A DNA stretch of 28,286 nt from JBEIDK01 sp040383485 (GCA_040383485.1 JBEIDK010000031.1:1-28286); one strand, 5' to 3'. Positions 7,641-15,517 are shown, counted from the stretch's first letter. A program made the numbers and translations. Notes: generated by a model not told the origin, from the sequence alone.

Positions 7641-9062
7641 ATGATAATTGAACAAATTTATACAGGATGCCTAGCTCAAGGAGCTTACTATATTGAAAGT
7701 AATGGTGAGGCGGCAATTATAGACCCACTGCGCGAAGTAGAGCCATACATAGAAATGGCTAAAAGTAGAAATGCTAAAATAAAATTTGTGTTCGAAACAC
7801 ATTTCCACGCAGACTTTGTATCAGGTCATGTGGACTTAGCAAACAAAACAGGCGCTACAATTGTATTTGGCCCTACAACAATGCAAACTGGTTTTAAAAG
7901 TTTTATTGGCTCTGATGGTGAAATTTTTAATTTAGGGAATGTGAAAATAAAACTTATTCATACTCCAGGTCATACACTCGAAAGTAGCTGCTATTTGCTC
8001 ATTGATGAAGAAGGAAATGAAAAAGCAATTTTTACTGGCGATACGCTATTTATTGGTGATGTAGGAAGGCCTGACCTTGCTCAGCACGTAATTGCAGATT
8101 TAACTGAAGAAAAATTAGCTGCACTTTTATACGACTCTTTGCATAATAAATTAATGCCTTTAAATGATAATCTTATTATTTACCCTGCTCACGGTGCTGG
8201 CAGTGCATGCGGAAAAAAAATGAGTAAAGAAACATCTGACACATTAGGAAATCAAAAACAGACAAACTATGCTTTAAATAAAAGCTTAAGTAAATCAGAT
8301 TTTATCAAAGAAGTTTTACATGGTTTAACTCCTCCTCCATTTTATTTTCCTAAAAACGTAGTCATGAATATAACTGGTTACGACAGTATTGATAATGTAA
8401 TGCAAAGAGGAACAAAAGCATATACTGCTAATGAGTTTGAGATAATAGCGAATGAAACCAATTCGATAATACTTGATACAAGAAGTGCAGAATCATTTGC
8501 AAAAGGCTTCATCCCTAATTCAATAAATATTGGCATTGATGGAAACTTTGCAGTTTGGGTTGGCACATTAATTACCGATATTAAACAATCAATAATTTTA
8601 GTAATTGAGCCCGGCAGAGAAGAAGAAGTGATTACAAGATTAGCAAGGGTGGGATATGACTCTGCAATTGGATATTTAAAAGGCGGATTTGAAACTTGGA
8701 TACAAGCCAACAAAGAAATTGAAACAATAAAAAGCACTCATTTAAATGAGCTGTCAATAGCTAAAAAAGATATAAACTTTAATCTTATTGACGTGCGAAA
8801 AAAAAGTGAATATGATTCAGAACATGTTATCGATGCTATTAATGCACCGCTAGATTATATTAATGAAGGAATGCAATTAATTGACAAAACAAAAACATAT
8901 TATGTGCATTGCGCCGCAGGGTATCGTTCAATGATTTTTGTTTCTATTTTAAAAGCAAGAGGTTATAATAATTTAATTAATGTGGAAGGAGGCTTCAATG
9001 CTATTAAAAATTCAAATCAATTTGCTGTAACGAGTTATGTTACTCCTACTACACTTTTATAA
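7641..9062 (+). CDS. CstB-like persulfide dioxygenase / pseudo-rhodanese / rhodanese fusion
   Basis: This 473-residue three-part protein starts with a metallo-beta-lactamase fold (about 1-245) of the ETHE1/persulfide dioxygenase type. Motifs are THFHAD (His54, His56, Asp58), HTPGHT, GDTLFIGDVGRPDL and YPAHGAGSACG. A first rhodanese-like domain (about 265-365) has no catalytic cysteine; 'ILVIEPGREEEV' stands where the Cys loop belongs. The second rhodanese domain (about 375-460) keeps the active loop HCAAGYRS with Cys424. This order is that of CstB from Staphylococcus, which turns persulfides into thiosulfate/sulfite during sulfide detoxification. It is cytoplasmic, with no signal peptide. It is a single-gene unit that converges on rsgA. 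Confidence 0.88.
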   Translation: MIIEQIYTGCLAQGAYYIESNGEAAIIDPLREVEPYIEMAKSRNAKIKFVFETHFHADFVSGHVDLANKTGATIVFGPTTMQTGFKSFIGSDGEIFNLGNVKIKLIHTPGHTLESSCYLLIDEEGNEKAIFTGDTLFIGDVGRPDLAQHVIADLTEEKLAALLYDSLHNKLMPLNDNLIIYPAHGAGSACGKKMSKETSDTLGNQKQTNYALNKSLSKSDFIKEVLHGLTPPPFYFPKNVVMNITGYDSIDNVMQRGTKAYTANEFEIIANETNSIILDTRSAESFAKGFIPNSINIGIDGNFAVWVGTLITDIKQSIILVIEPGREEEVITRLARVGYDSAIGYLKGGFETWIQANKEIETIKSTHLNELSIAKKDINFNLIDVRKKSEYDSEHVIDAINAPLDYINEGMQLIDKTKTYYVHCAAGYRSMIFVSILKARGYNNLINVEGGFNAIKNSNQFAVTSYVTPTTLL

Positions 9063-9073
9063 ATATTATAAAA

Positions 9074-9979
9074 TTACAACTGAGAATAAATACCAAGATA
9101 AGATTCATACCTAGGTAATGATTCATTGTTTTTTTGCACCTCATTTATTACAGCACAGTTAGGTTCATTAATATGCATACAATTATTGTATTTACATTTT
9201 AATGCCAAGGCTCTAAATTCAGGAAAGTATGAATGTAATTCTGCTTTCTTTATATCTACTAAACCTAGTTCCTTTATTCCTGGAGTATCTGTAACAAATC
9301 CACCATATTTTGTTTTATGCATTTCTGCAAAGGTTGTAGTATGCTTTCCTTTACTATGTGCCTCAGAAATAATACCTGTTTTAATATTCAAATTATTATC
9401 AAGAGTATTAATTAATGTAGATTTGCCAACACCAGAATGTCCAGATAACAAGGTGTTTCCACTGGATAGCATTGAACGAATTTCATCTAAACCTTCACCT
9501 GTAATAGTTGATGCTTTAATACATTTATAGCCTATGTTTCTATAAATATCTATAAATTTTACTATTGATTCATATGACTCCTCTGCATACAAATCATACT
9601 TATTAAAAACTATTGTAGTTGGTATCTGATAAGCCTCTGCAGTAACTAAAAACCTATCAATAAAACCTGCAGAGGTGCGAGGCATAGCTAGTGTAACTAT
9701 TAATAAAGCGTGGTCGATGTTACAAGCTATAATATGTGTTTGCTTTGATAGGTTTATTGATTTACGAATAATATAGTTTCTTCTAGGTAAAATTTCAGTA
9801 ATAAACGCATCATTATCATCATTAACTACAAGTAATACATCGTCACCAACAGCAATTGGATTGGTGCTTTTAATGTCTTTTATTCTAAAGTTACCTTTAA
9901 TTTTCGCATTTAAAACAGAATCATCTTGCAATAAAACGGTATAGTTGCTTCCTGTTGATTTTATAACTTTTGCTTGCAT
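9074..9979 (-). CDS. rsgA: Small ribosomal subunit biogenesis GTPase RsgA
   Basis: This 301-residue circularly permuted GTPase has an N-terminal OB fold (about 1-65). The G motifs come in the permuted order: G4 NKYD (126-129), G1 GHSGVGKS (180-187) and G3 DTPG (231-234). A C-terminal zinc knuckle has Cys262, Cys267, His269 and Cys275. RsgA checks the decoding centre during late 30S maturation. All functional residues are present and the length is typical. It is a single gene, divergent from the S8 protease and convergent with the persulfide dioxygenase gene, with 11 bases between the stops. Confidence 0.95.
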   Translation of the reverse strand: MQAKVIKSTGSNYTVLLQDDSVLNAKIKGNFRIKDIKSTNPIAVGDDVLLVVNDDNDAFITEILPRRNYIIRKSINLSKQTHIIACNIDHALLIVTLAMPRTSAGFIDRFLVTAEAYQIPTTIVFNKYDLYAEESYESIVKFIDIYRNIGYKCIKASTITGEGLDEIRSMLSSGNTLLSGHSGVGKSTLINTLDNNLNIKTGIISEAHSKGKHTTTFAEMHKTKYGGFVTDTPGIKELGLVDIKKAELHSYFPEFRALALKCKYNNCMHINEPNCAVINEVQKNNESLPRYESYLGIYSQL

Positions 9980-10054
9980 AACTTATAAATACAAATAAAA
10001 ACAAAATCTATACATTCAACGTTTTAAAAGTCAAACATTAAATTTCTTTTTAAT

Positions 10055-10062
10055 TATATTTG
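10055..10062 (+). promoter_or_regulatory. Candidate -7 promoter box for the S8 protease gene
   Basis: TATATTTG fits the Bacteroidota TAnnTTTG consensus and ends 18 bases before the ATG at 10081. No TTTG is seen at the -33 position. Confidence 0.45.
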
Positions 10063-10080
10063 TTCAACCACTAAAATACA

Positions 10081-11778
10081 ATGCATAAAATTATAGCCAC
10101 GATTTTCCTTTTAGCGATAAATTACTTTTCAGTTATTGCACAAAATATAATAAAAGAGCATGCGGATAATCAGGTAATTGTGATGTTTAATAATGGCGAT
10201 AACAGCTTGGGTAAAAAAGACAAACTGTTATTTGATACAGAGTTTAAAACCAATTTTGATAATACTAAACAACCCGAATTACTTTGCGCTGATATGAATT
10301 GTTGGCTTTATTATTTAAATGCAAAATCAATAAGTGAAATTGATTTTATTGAGAAAACTAATAATTTTAAGACTGTAAAAGCAGTTCAAGTAAATCACAT
10401 TGTTAGTGAACGTTCAACAACACCTAACGACTCCCTATTCCCTTTTCAATGGGCATTGCGAAATACTGGACAAATTGGAGGTTTGCCAGGTGCAGACATT
10501 AGCGCTGTTGATGCTTGGGATATAACAACTGGTGGGTTAACTAGCACAGGCGATACAATTGTTGTTGCTGTTATTGATGGAGGTTTCGATTTACAACATC
10601 AAGATTTAAATTTTTGGAAAAACTATGCTGACAATCCAAATGATACCATTGATAATGATGGCAATGGTTACGTAAATGATTATAATGGCTGGAATGCTGC
10701 TAGCAATAATGGTTTAATTTCTTCATCTTCTCATGGCACTCATGTTTCTGGTACTATTGGTGCTAGAGGCAACAACAATATTGGCATTACTGGTATTAAT
10801 TGGAATATAAAAGTAATGCCAATAAGAGGATCTACTTCGCTTGAAAGTGTTGCCATTATTGCCTATGGTTATGCACTTAAACAAAGAAAAATCTACAATA
10901 AAACTAATGGAGAAAAAGGTGCATTTGTTGTTGCTACAAACTCTAGCTTCGGAGTTAATAATGGTCAACCTTCTGCATTTCCTATTTGGTGTGCATTTTA
11001 CGATAGTCTTGGCAGTGCTGGAATATTAAGTGCGGGAGCTACTGCTAACCTAAATAGTAACATAGATGTAACTGGCGACATTCCAACATCTTGCGTAAGT
11101 GATTTTCTAGTATCCGTAACCAATACAACAAATACCGATGTTAAAAATAACTCTGCAGCTTACGGACTTAATACCATAGATTTAGGTGCTCCTGGCACCG
11201 ATACTCACTCAACAACACCAAATAACAATTATTACATAAGTTCTGGCACTTCAATGGCCACTCCTCATGTAGCAGGAGCAATTGCTTTAATGCTTTCTGC
11301 AGGTTCTACAAATTTTATAAATGAGTATAAACAAAGGCCCGCTGAAATTGCTTTGCTCATAAAAAATGAATTGATGTTAGGTGTAGATAGCTTACAATCG
11401 TTAGATAGTTTATGTAAAAGCGGAGGTAGATTAAACTTATTCAAATCTGTTTCTCGCATTAAAAATTATCCCGACTCATTATTAACTGTAAAAGAAATAT
11501 CAACTAGAAAAAACAAAACCCAACTAAATTATATTGCTCCTAACCCAGCAAATAGCGCTATTGAAATTGAGTATACATTGAATCAAAAATCAAATACAAG
11601 TATTCTTTTTCATGACGTAGCTGGTAAGTTAGTTTATACTTTAAACAAAGGAGAGACAAGCGAAGGTATACATAAACAAAGAGTTGATGTTAACGAATTA
11701 TCAAATGGCATTTACTTTATAAAAGTAAGCAATAACAATAGTTTAAGCAATGCCATTAAACTTTGTATTGCAAGATAA
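10081..11778 (+). CDS. Secreted S8 (subtilisin-like) peptidase with T9SS sorting domain
   Basis: This 565-residue protein begins with a signal peptide (about 1-20, cleavage near IAQN). A propeptide-like region follows, then a subtilase domain with the catalytic triad Asp166 (VAVIDGGFD), His218 (SSHGTHVSGT) and Ser391 (SSGTSMATPHVAG); Asn287 is the likely oxyanion residue. The last ~80 residues form a type A T9SS C-terminal domain, with YIAPNPA, 'HDVAGKLVYTL' and GIYFIKV. The protein should cross the inner membrane by Sec and the outer membrane by T9SS, ending at the cell surface or in the medium. Substrate is unknown. Its stop is followed at once, in the same frame, by the truncated hydrolase ORF. 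Confidence 0.93.
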   Translation: MHKIIATIFLLAINYFSVIAQNIIKEHADNQVIVMFNNGDNSLGKKDKLLFDTEFKTNFDNTKQPELLCADMNCWLYYLNAKSISEIDFIEKTNNFKTVKAVQVNHIVSERSTTPNDSLFPFQWALRNTGQIGGLPGADISAVDAWDITTGGLTSTGDTIVVAVIDGGFDLQHQDLNFWKNYADNPNDTIDNDGNGYVNDYNGWNAASNNGLISSSSHGTHVSGTIGARGNNNIGITGINWNIKVMPIRGSTSLESVAIIAYGYALKQRKIYNKTNGEKGAFVVATNSSFGVNNGQPSAFPIWCAFYDSLGSAGILSAGATANLNSNIDVTGDIPTSCVSDFLVSVTNTTNTDVKNNSAAYGLNTIDLGAPGTDTHSTTPNNNYYISSGTSMATPHVAGAIALMLSAGSTNFINEYKQRPAEIALLIKNELMLGVDSLQSLDSLCKSGGRLNLFKSVSRIKNYPDSLLTVKEISTRKNKTQLNYIAPNPANSAIEIEYTLNQKSNTSILFHDVAGKLVYTLNKGETSEGIHKQRVDVNELSNGIYFIKVSNNNSLSNAIKLCIAR

Positions 11779-12042
11779 TTGAATGAGCATGCTGTTTTAT
11801 TGCATGGAGCAATCGGAAGTAAAGAACAACTCATTCCATTGCAAAATGAATTAGAAAATAAATATACGGTTCATAATTTCAATTTTATTGGACATGGAGG
11901 AACTGATTTTGAAATTGATTTTTCCATCAAGAAAAAAATGCTAATTACTATCCCATTTAGCTTTGTTGAAGTTGGTGATTCTAGCTTTATTTTATCGGAT
12001 AATATTTTTATTAGTATTGAAGCAAAAGCAACTAAAAAATAA
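11779..12042 (+). pseudogene. Truncated alpha/beta-hydrolase remnant
   Basis: The 87-codon frame opens with a TTG directly after the protease stop, in the same frame. Its first ~48 residues look like the start of an alpha/beta hydrolase: 'HAVLLHGAIGSKEQLIPLQ' with the HG oxyanion turn, then FIGHGG. After 'DFEIDFSI' the similarity stops. The nucleophile elbow (GxSxG) and catalytic His never appear, although the family needs about 250 residues. The remaining ~38 residues ('ITIPFSFVEVGDSSFIL') look unrelated, perhaps a scrap of a YceI-like protein, which is only a guess. An internal deletion joining two genes would explain this. A short translated product is possible. Confidence 0.6.
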
Positions 12043-12047
12043 ATCTA

Positions 12048-13202
12048 TTACACATCCACTATATCTTTCCATGAAAGTACACTCATAGTATCACTAATAG
12101 TGTTTTGACTTTTGCCAGCATAAAATAAAATACTATTGCTCTTGGGCTGTTGTTTTTGCCAATATTTTAATCCACGCAACATTTCAGTATTAAACTTAGC
12201 TGACGATTTAATTTCTATTCCAATTGGTAAATCACCATTCTCTAAAATTAAATCAACTTCATTACCGAGGCTATCTCTAAAATAGTAAAGCCCTCCGTTG
12301 ATACCATTATTAAAATTATTCTTTTTTATTTCGGTAATCACCCAATTTTCAAAAATACTTCCGTATAAAGAATTTGACTTGAGTGCAGTTAAGGTTTTTA
12401 TGCCTAGCAAATGACAAAGTAAACCCGTATCATAAAAAAACAACTTTGGACTTTTAACTATTCTCTTGTTCATATTATTATACCAAGGTTGTAAGGTATA
12501 TGCGATGTAACTATTTTCTAATAATCCTAACCATGATAAAATTGTTTTAGTATCAACACCAGTTTGTCTTGCAAGGTCATCTCTGTTTAAAATTTGACCA
12601 GCATAGTTTGCGCATAAGTAAATAAACCTACTAAAAGTGGCAAGGTTACTTATGTTTTTCAAGAGTCTTACATCGCGTTGTACGTATGTTTGCAAATAGC
12701 TACTTAACCATTTATCGGCAACCAAATCTTCATTCCAAATTTCTGGATATCCACCTGATAATATATGTTTGTTTACATCATCTTTATTCAATTTAGCATT
12801 CACCAATTCGGCATAGCTAAAAGGTAATAATGATAAATAGCCAGCCCTGCCAGCAAGTGATTGAGATACTTGTTCTTGCAACAAAAAGTTATTTGAACCA
12901 GTTAATATATACTGCCCGCGCTTATTGTTATTGTCTAAAATTTCTTGTAAGTATCTGAAAATATGAGGCACTCTTTGCACTTCATCAAACACAGCGCCTT
13001 TTACAAATCGTTTTAAAAAAGCCTCTGGATTTTCTTCTGCATCCTTTTGTATCGAAGGGTTTTCAAAATTGATATAAGGCTTATCCTTAAATAATAATTT
13101 GCTTAAAGTGGTTTTGCCACTTTGCCTTGGACCAGTAATACACAATGCTCTAAACTGAGTAAGCGAATGCTTTGCTTCTTCAACTATTAATCTATTAACC
13201 AT
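12048..13202 (-). CDS. AAA ATPase with DUF4143 (AAA_14 family)
   Basis: This 384-residue protein has an N-terminal AAA_14 ATPase domain with Walker A GPRQSGKT (24-31), Walker B Asp73/Glu74 in VFDEVQRVP and sensor 'ILTGSNNFLL'. A winged-helix-like middle follows, then a C-terminal DUF4143 domain. The latter keeps a PD-(D/E)xK-like pattern with Asp317, Glu330 and Lys332 (NEVDLIL and IEIKSS). The family is widespread, often mobile, and its cellular role is not established. The gene is intact. Its upstream region contains tandem palindromes that overlap the likely promoter. It converges on the truncated hydrolase, with 5 bases between the ends. Confidence 0.9.
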   Translation of the reverse strand: MVNRLIVEEAKHSLTQFRALCITGPRQSGKTTLSKLLFKDKPYINFENPSIQKDAEENPEAFLKRFVKGAVFDEVQRVPHIFRYLQEILDNNNKRGQYILTGSNNFLLQEQVSQSLAGRAGYLSLLPFSYAELVNAKLNKDDVNKHILSGGYPEIWNEDLVADKWLSSYLQTYVQRDVRLLKNISNLATFSRFIYLCANYAGQILNRDDLARQTGVDTKTILSWLGLLENSYIAYTLQPWYNNMNKRIVKSPKLFFYDTGLLCHLLGIKTLTALKSNSLYGSIFENWVITEIKKNNFNNGINGGLYYFRDSLGNEVDLILENGDLPIGIEIKSSAKFNTEMLRGLKYWQKQQPKSNSILFYAGKSQNTISDTMSVLSWKDIVDV

Positions 13203-13221
13203 TCTAAAATTATTGAGTTTT

Positions 13222-13229
13222 CAAATATA
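13222..13229 (-). promoter_or_regulatory. Candidate -7 promoter box for the DUF4143 ATPase
   Basis: Read on the minus strand this is TATATTTG (TAnnTTTG), 20 bases before the ATG at 13202. The place expected for the -33 box (about 13249-13252) lies inside the first palindrome of the adjacent tandem repeat, so a protein bound there would block this promoter. Confidence 0.5.
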
Positions 13230-13320
13230 TGTAAAAAATGGAATTGGATTCCATTTTTGTATAAATATGTAAAAAATGGAATTAAATTCCATTTTTGTAT
13301 AAATATGTAAAAAATGGAGT
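13225..13320. repeat. 38-bp tandem repeat with internal palindromes upstream of the DUF4143 ATPase
   Basis: About two and a half copies of a 38-base unit occur in a row; the shared ATGTAAAAAATGG recurs at exactly 38-base steps. Each full unit carries a near-perfect palindrome with 11-base arms (AAAAATGGAAT and ATTCCATTTTT) around a 3-base centre. The first is at 13234-13258 with centre TGG and the second at 13272-13296 with centre TAA. The third unit has only the left arm. The array lies 23-118 bases upstream of the ATPase start and looks like a multi-site operator. Confidence 0.85.
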
Positions 13321-13420
13321 GGAGGATTTTAATCTAAAAATCAAGGTTTGTTTACAAAATGAAAATAATCAACTAAATAATCCCAAAGGGAATAATCTAC
13401 GAGCATTTGGGAATTATGTC

Positions 13421-13598
13421 TATTTAACCCAGAATATGCATTAGAAATTCTATTACAACGCAAAACCCCTTCAAAATATGAAGTATACAACTTTTTCTCA
13501 TGCATCATATATTCAATATGATTTATTCGCAAAAGTTCATATTTTATTAGGCTTTAGCGTTTCACTATGAACCTCTAACGCATAATCTGGGTTTAATA
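13421..13598. mobile_element. MITE-like element, full copy A
   Basis: This 178-base element starts TATTTAACCCAGAATATGC and ends GCATAATCTGGGTTTAATA. The ends are imperfect inverted repeats of about 30 bases. Internal hairpins include CTTCA-aaata-TGAAG and ATCATAT...ATATGAT. It is nearly identical to copy B (15250-15427) and shares its left part with the copies at 23272, 24545 and 28143. TTTAA occurs on both sides of the CCCAG...CTGGG core, which could be a target duplication or part of the element. It encodes no transposase, so it would need one supplied in trans. Confidence 0.82.
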
Positions 13599-13776
13599 AA
13601 TTAGTATTTGTATTTTTTAACGCAATTGGCGTAATTCTAATTCTCATAGTTTACGCTACTTTCGGGAACAAACTCCTTAACTTTCTAAATTTAAGAATGT
13701 CTCACATCAACAAATTTGCTGAAATTTTGTATATACTTATCGCTGTAACATCACTTTTAAATAATTTAATAATAAC

Positions 13777-14772
13777 ATGAAAAGTAAAATATGTGCATTA
13801 AATCAAATCAAAAATTCATCTTTGTATCTATTTGCAATGATGATTGTAATGTGTTGTTACAGTTGCAACGGACAAGGGACTAAACAACAAAGCAATCAAA
13901 CAATAAATAAGGAAAAAAATATGAAACTAAACAAATTAACAGAAGCCGAAAAGTATGTAATACTTGAAAAAGGTACTGACAGACCATTTACAGGTGAATA
14001 CACTGACCTATTTAAAAAAGGTACTTATGTATGTCGCCAATGCGATGCACCACTTTACAACTCCGATTCAAAATTTCATTCGGGTTGCGGATGGCCAAGT
14101 TTTGATGATGAAATAAAAGGTGCTGTAAAAAGAACCACTGATTCGGATGGTCAACGCACCGAAATAACATGCATGAATTGCGGTGGGCACCTTGGGCATG
14201 TGTTTTTAGGTGAAGGACTTACTGATAAAAACACAAGACATTGTGTTAATACATCTTCATTAAAATTTATTGAAGAAGGCGCTAAGCCTGCAATCGAAAA
14301 AGCTATTTTTGCTGGTGGTTGCTTTTGGGGTGTTGAATATTATTTCCAGAATGCAAAAGGAGTAATTAGTACTCAAGTTGGATATACTGGTGGCACCAAA
14401 GAAAATCCAACTTACAAAGAAGTGTGCGCACATCTTACTGGACATCTTGAGGCTATTGAAGTAACTTATGACCCTTCAAAAACATCATATGAAGATATGG
14501 CAAAACTTTTCTTCGAAATTCATGATCCTACGCAAGCAAATGGACAAGGTAACGATGTAGGTCCACAGTATCTTTCTGCGGTATTTTACGTGGACGAAGC
14601 TCAGAAAAAAACTACAGAAAAATTAATTGAAATTTTAAGCGGTAAGGGTTACAAGGTAGCTACTAAATTAATTAAAGCTACCAAGTTTTGGCCAGCCGAA
14701 GATTATCACCAACAGTATTACGAAAAAGGAGGAGGAACTCCATACTGTCATAAAAGAGAGGTTAAATTTTAA
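13777..14772 (+). CDS. msrBA: Exported MsrB-MsrA fusion, peptide methionine sulfoxide reductase
   Basis: This 331-residue bifunctional enzyme repairs both methionine sulfoxide epimers. The MsrB part (about 50-166) has zinc cysteines Cys86/Cys89 (CRQC) and Cys132/Cys135 (CMNC) and the catalytic Cys156 in RHCVNTSSLKF. The MsrA part (about 173-331) has catalytic Cys182 in GGCFWG and the HDPTQANGQGNDVG segment. A hydrophobic N terminus ends in CCYSC-NGQ, so Cys30 may be lipidated and the enzyme is probably periplasmic or envelope-bound. An internal ATG at 13921 (Met49) could give a cytoplasmic form, but the upstream start is favoured by the well-formed signal sequence. The gene pair with DUF2141 is bracketed by MITE-like copies A and B. 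Confidence 0.93.
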   Translation: MKSKICALNQIKNSSLYLFAMMIVMCCYSCNGQGTKQQSNQTINKEKNMKLNKLTEAEKYVILEKGTDRPFTGEYTDLFKKGTYVCRQCDAPLYNSDSKFHSGCGWPSFDDEIKGAVKRTTDSDGQRTEITCMNCGGHLGHVFLGEGLTDKNTRHCVNTSSLKFIEEGAKPAIEKAIFAGGCFWGVEYYFQNAKGVISTQVGYTGGTKENPTYKEVCAHLTGHLEAIEVTYDPSKTSYEDMAKLFFEIHDPTQANGQGNDVGPQYLSAVFYVDEAQKKTTEKLIEILSGKGYKVATKLIKATKFWPAEDYHQQYYEKGGGTPYCHKREVKF

Positions 14773-14815
14773 TTAGAAATTGCAAACAATAATCAAGTCA
14801 TTTTACTTTTTATAG

Positions 14816-15256
14816 ATGAGGTGCTTAACATTGTTTTTTTTTCTTTTAGTCTTGAATTTTTCAAATGCTTTTATTGCGAATGATAAAACCGTTGAAATAA
14901 CTATAACAGGAATTAGAAATAATAATGGTGAAATTCGCATAGGAATATTTAAAGACGACGAAAGTTTTCAGGAAGAAAAATCATTCCGTAATATTAAATT
15001 TGACAAGCTTAAACTCAGCAATGGTACATTACATGTAAAATTCGAAATTGAACATGGAGAATATGGTCTTTCATTCGTTGATGATGAAAACAATAATACT
15101 AAAATGGACTATAACTTTATAGGTTTACCGAAGGAAGGTTTTGGTTTTTCTAATTATTATCATGGTGGTTTTACAAAACCACATTTCAATGATTTTAAAT
15201 TCAAGCACCTGCCCAATCAAAAAACTAAAGTAGTTATGAAGGTAAGGTATATTTAA
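14816..15256 (+). CDS. DUF2141 secreted protein, stop supplied by inserted element
   Basis: This 146-residue protein has a cleavable-looking signal peptide (about 1-18) and a DUF2141 domain: 'GEIRIGIFKDDESF', 'HGEYGLSFVDDENNNTKMD' and 'GLPKEGFGFSNY'. DUF2141 proteins are small exported beta-sandwich-like proteins of unknown function. The gene starts 43 bases after msrBA, so co-transcription is likely. The final codons TAT-ATT-TAA run into the left end of MITE-like copy B at 15250, so the stop codon comes from the element. The domain looks complete up to that point, with 'KVVMKVRYI' as a plausible last strand. Few if any native residues were lost. Confidence 0.88.
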   Translation: MRCLTLFFFLLVLNFSNAFIANDKTVEITITGIRNNNGEIRIGIFKDDESFQEEKSFRNIKFDKLKLSNGTLHVKFEIEHGEYGLSFVDDENNNTKMDYNFIGLPKEGFGFSNYYHGGFTKPHFNDFKFKHLPNQKTKVVMKVRYI

Positions 15257-15427
15257 CCCAGAATACGCATTAGAAATTCTATTACAACGCAAAACCCCTT
15301 CAAAATATGAAGTATACAACTTTTCCTCATGCATCATATATTCAATATGATTTATTCGCAAAAGTTCATATTTTATTAGGCTTTAGCGTTTCACTACGAA
15401 CCTTTAACGCATAATCTGGGTTTAATA
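15250..15427. mobile_element. MITE-like element, full copy B
   Basis: This is a second 178-base copy in the same orientation as copy A, differing from it by only a few bases (for example GAATACGC for GAATATGC at the left end and CACGAACCTTT for CATGAACCTCT-type changes near the right). It also has TTTAA on both sides of the CCCAG...CTGGG core. The left end overlaps the last codons of the DUF2141 gene. The short minus-strand frame through it is repeat-derived. Confidence 0.82.
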
Positions 15428-15454
15428 AATTCTACAAAAGCTCTAAATAGCTAA

Positions 15455-15497
15455 AATAAGAAAGTGAGATGGTTTGTAACCATCTCACTTTCTTATT
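15455..15497 (-). terminator. Hairpin terminator downstream of glnN
   Basis: A perfect 20-base stem (15455-15474 with 15478-15497) closes a 3-base TGT loop. It begins about 20 bases after the glnN stop. In the minus direction it is followed by a short T-rich tract, so it most likely ends the glnN transcript. Confidence 0.75.
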
Positions 15498-15517
15498 TAT
15501 AAAACTATAAGTAACTT

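Larger units (their letters stand above)
13203..13776. other. 574-base gene-free region between the ATPase and msrBA
   Basis: From left to right it holds the ATPase promoter box, the palindromic tandem repeat, about 100 bases without visible signal, the full MITE-like copy A (13421-13598) and a further 178 bases leading to msrBA. In that last part I see only a weak hairpin around ACGC-aattg-GCGT near 13620-13633 and no clear promoter box. The small open frame on the minus strand (13341-13532) comes mostly from the repeat and is not called as a gene. Confidence 0.7.

Noticed and set aside
10841..11029. Plus-strand open frame inside the S8 protease
   Set aside because: It is a shadow frame of the protease coding region, whose catalytic motifs are in the called frame.
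13225..13320. Short CRISPR-like repeat array
   Set aside because: Units are contiguous 38-base tandems without unique spacers, so this is a palindromic tandem repeat and not a CRISPR.
13341..13532. A ~63-codon minus-strand frame with close matches at 15125-15361 and 24487-24678
   Set aside because: The shared part is translation of the MITE-like repeat and the C-terminal parts are unrelated flanking sequence. Copies differ at the frame ends, so this is not a conserved gene.
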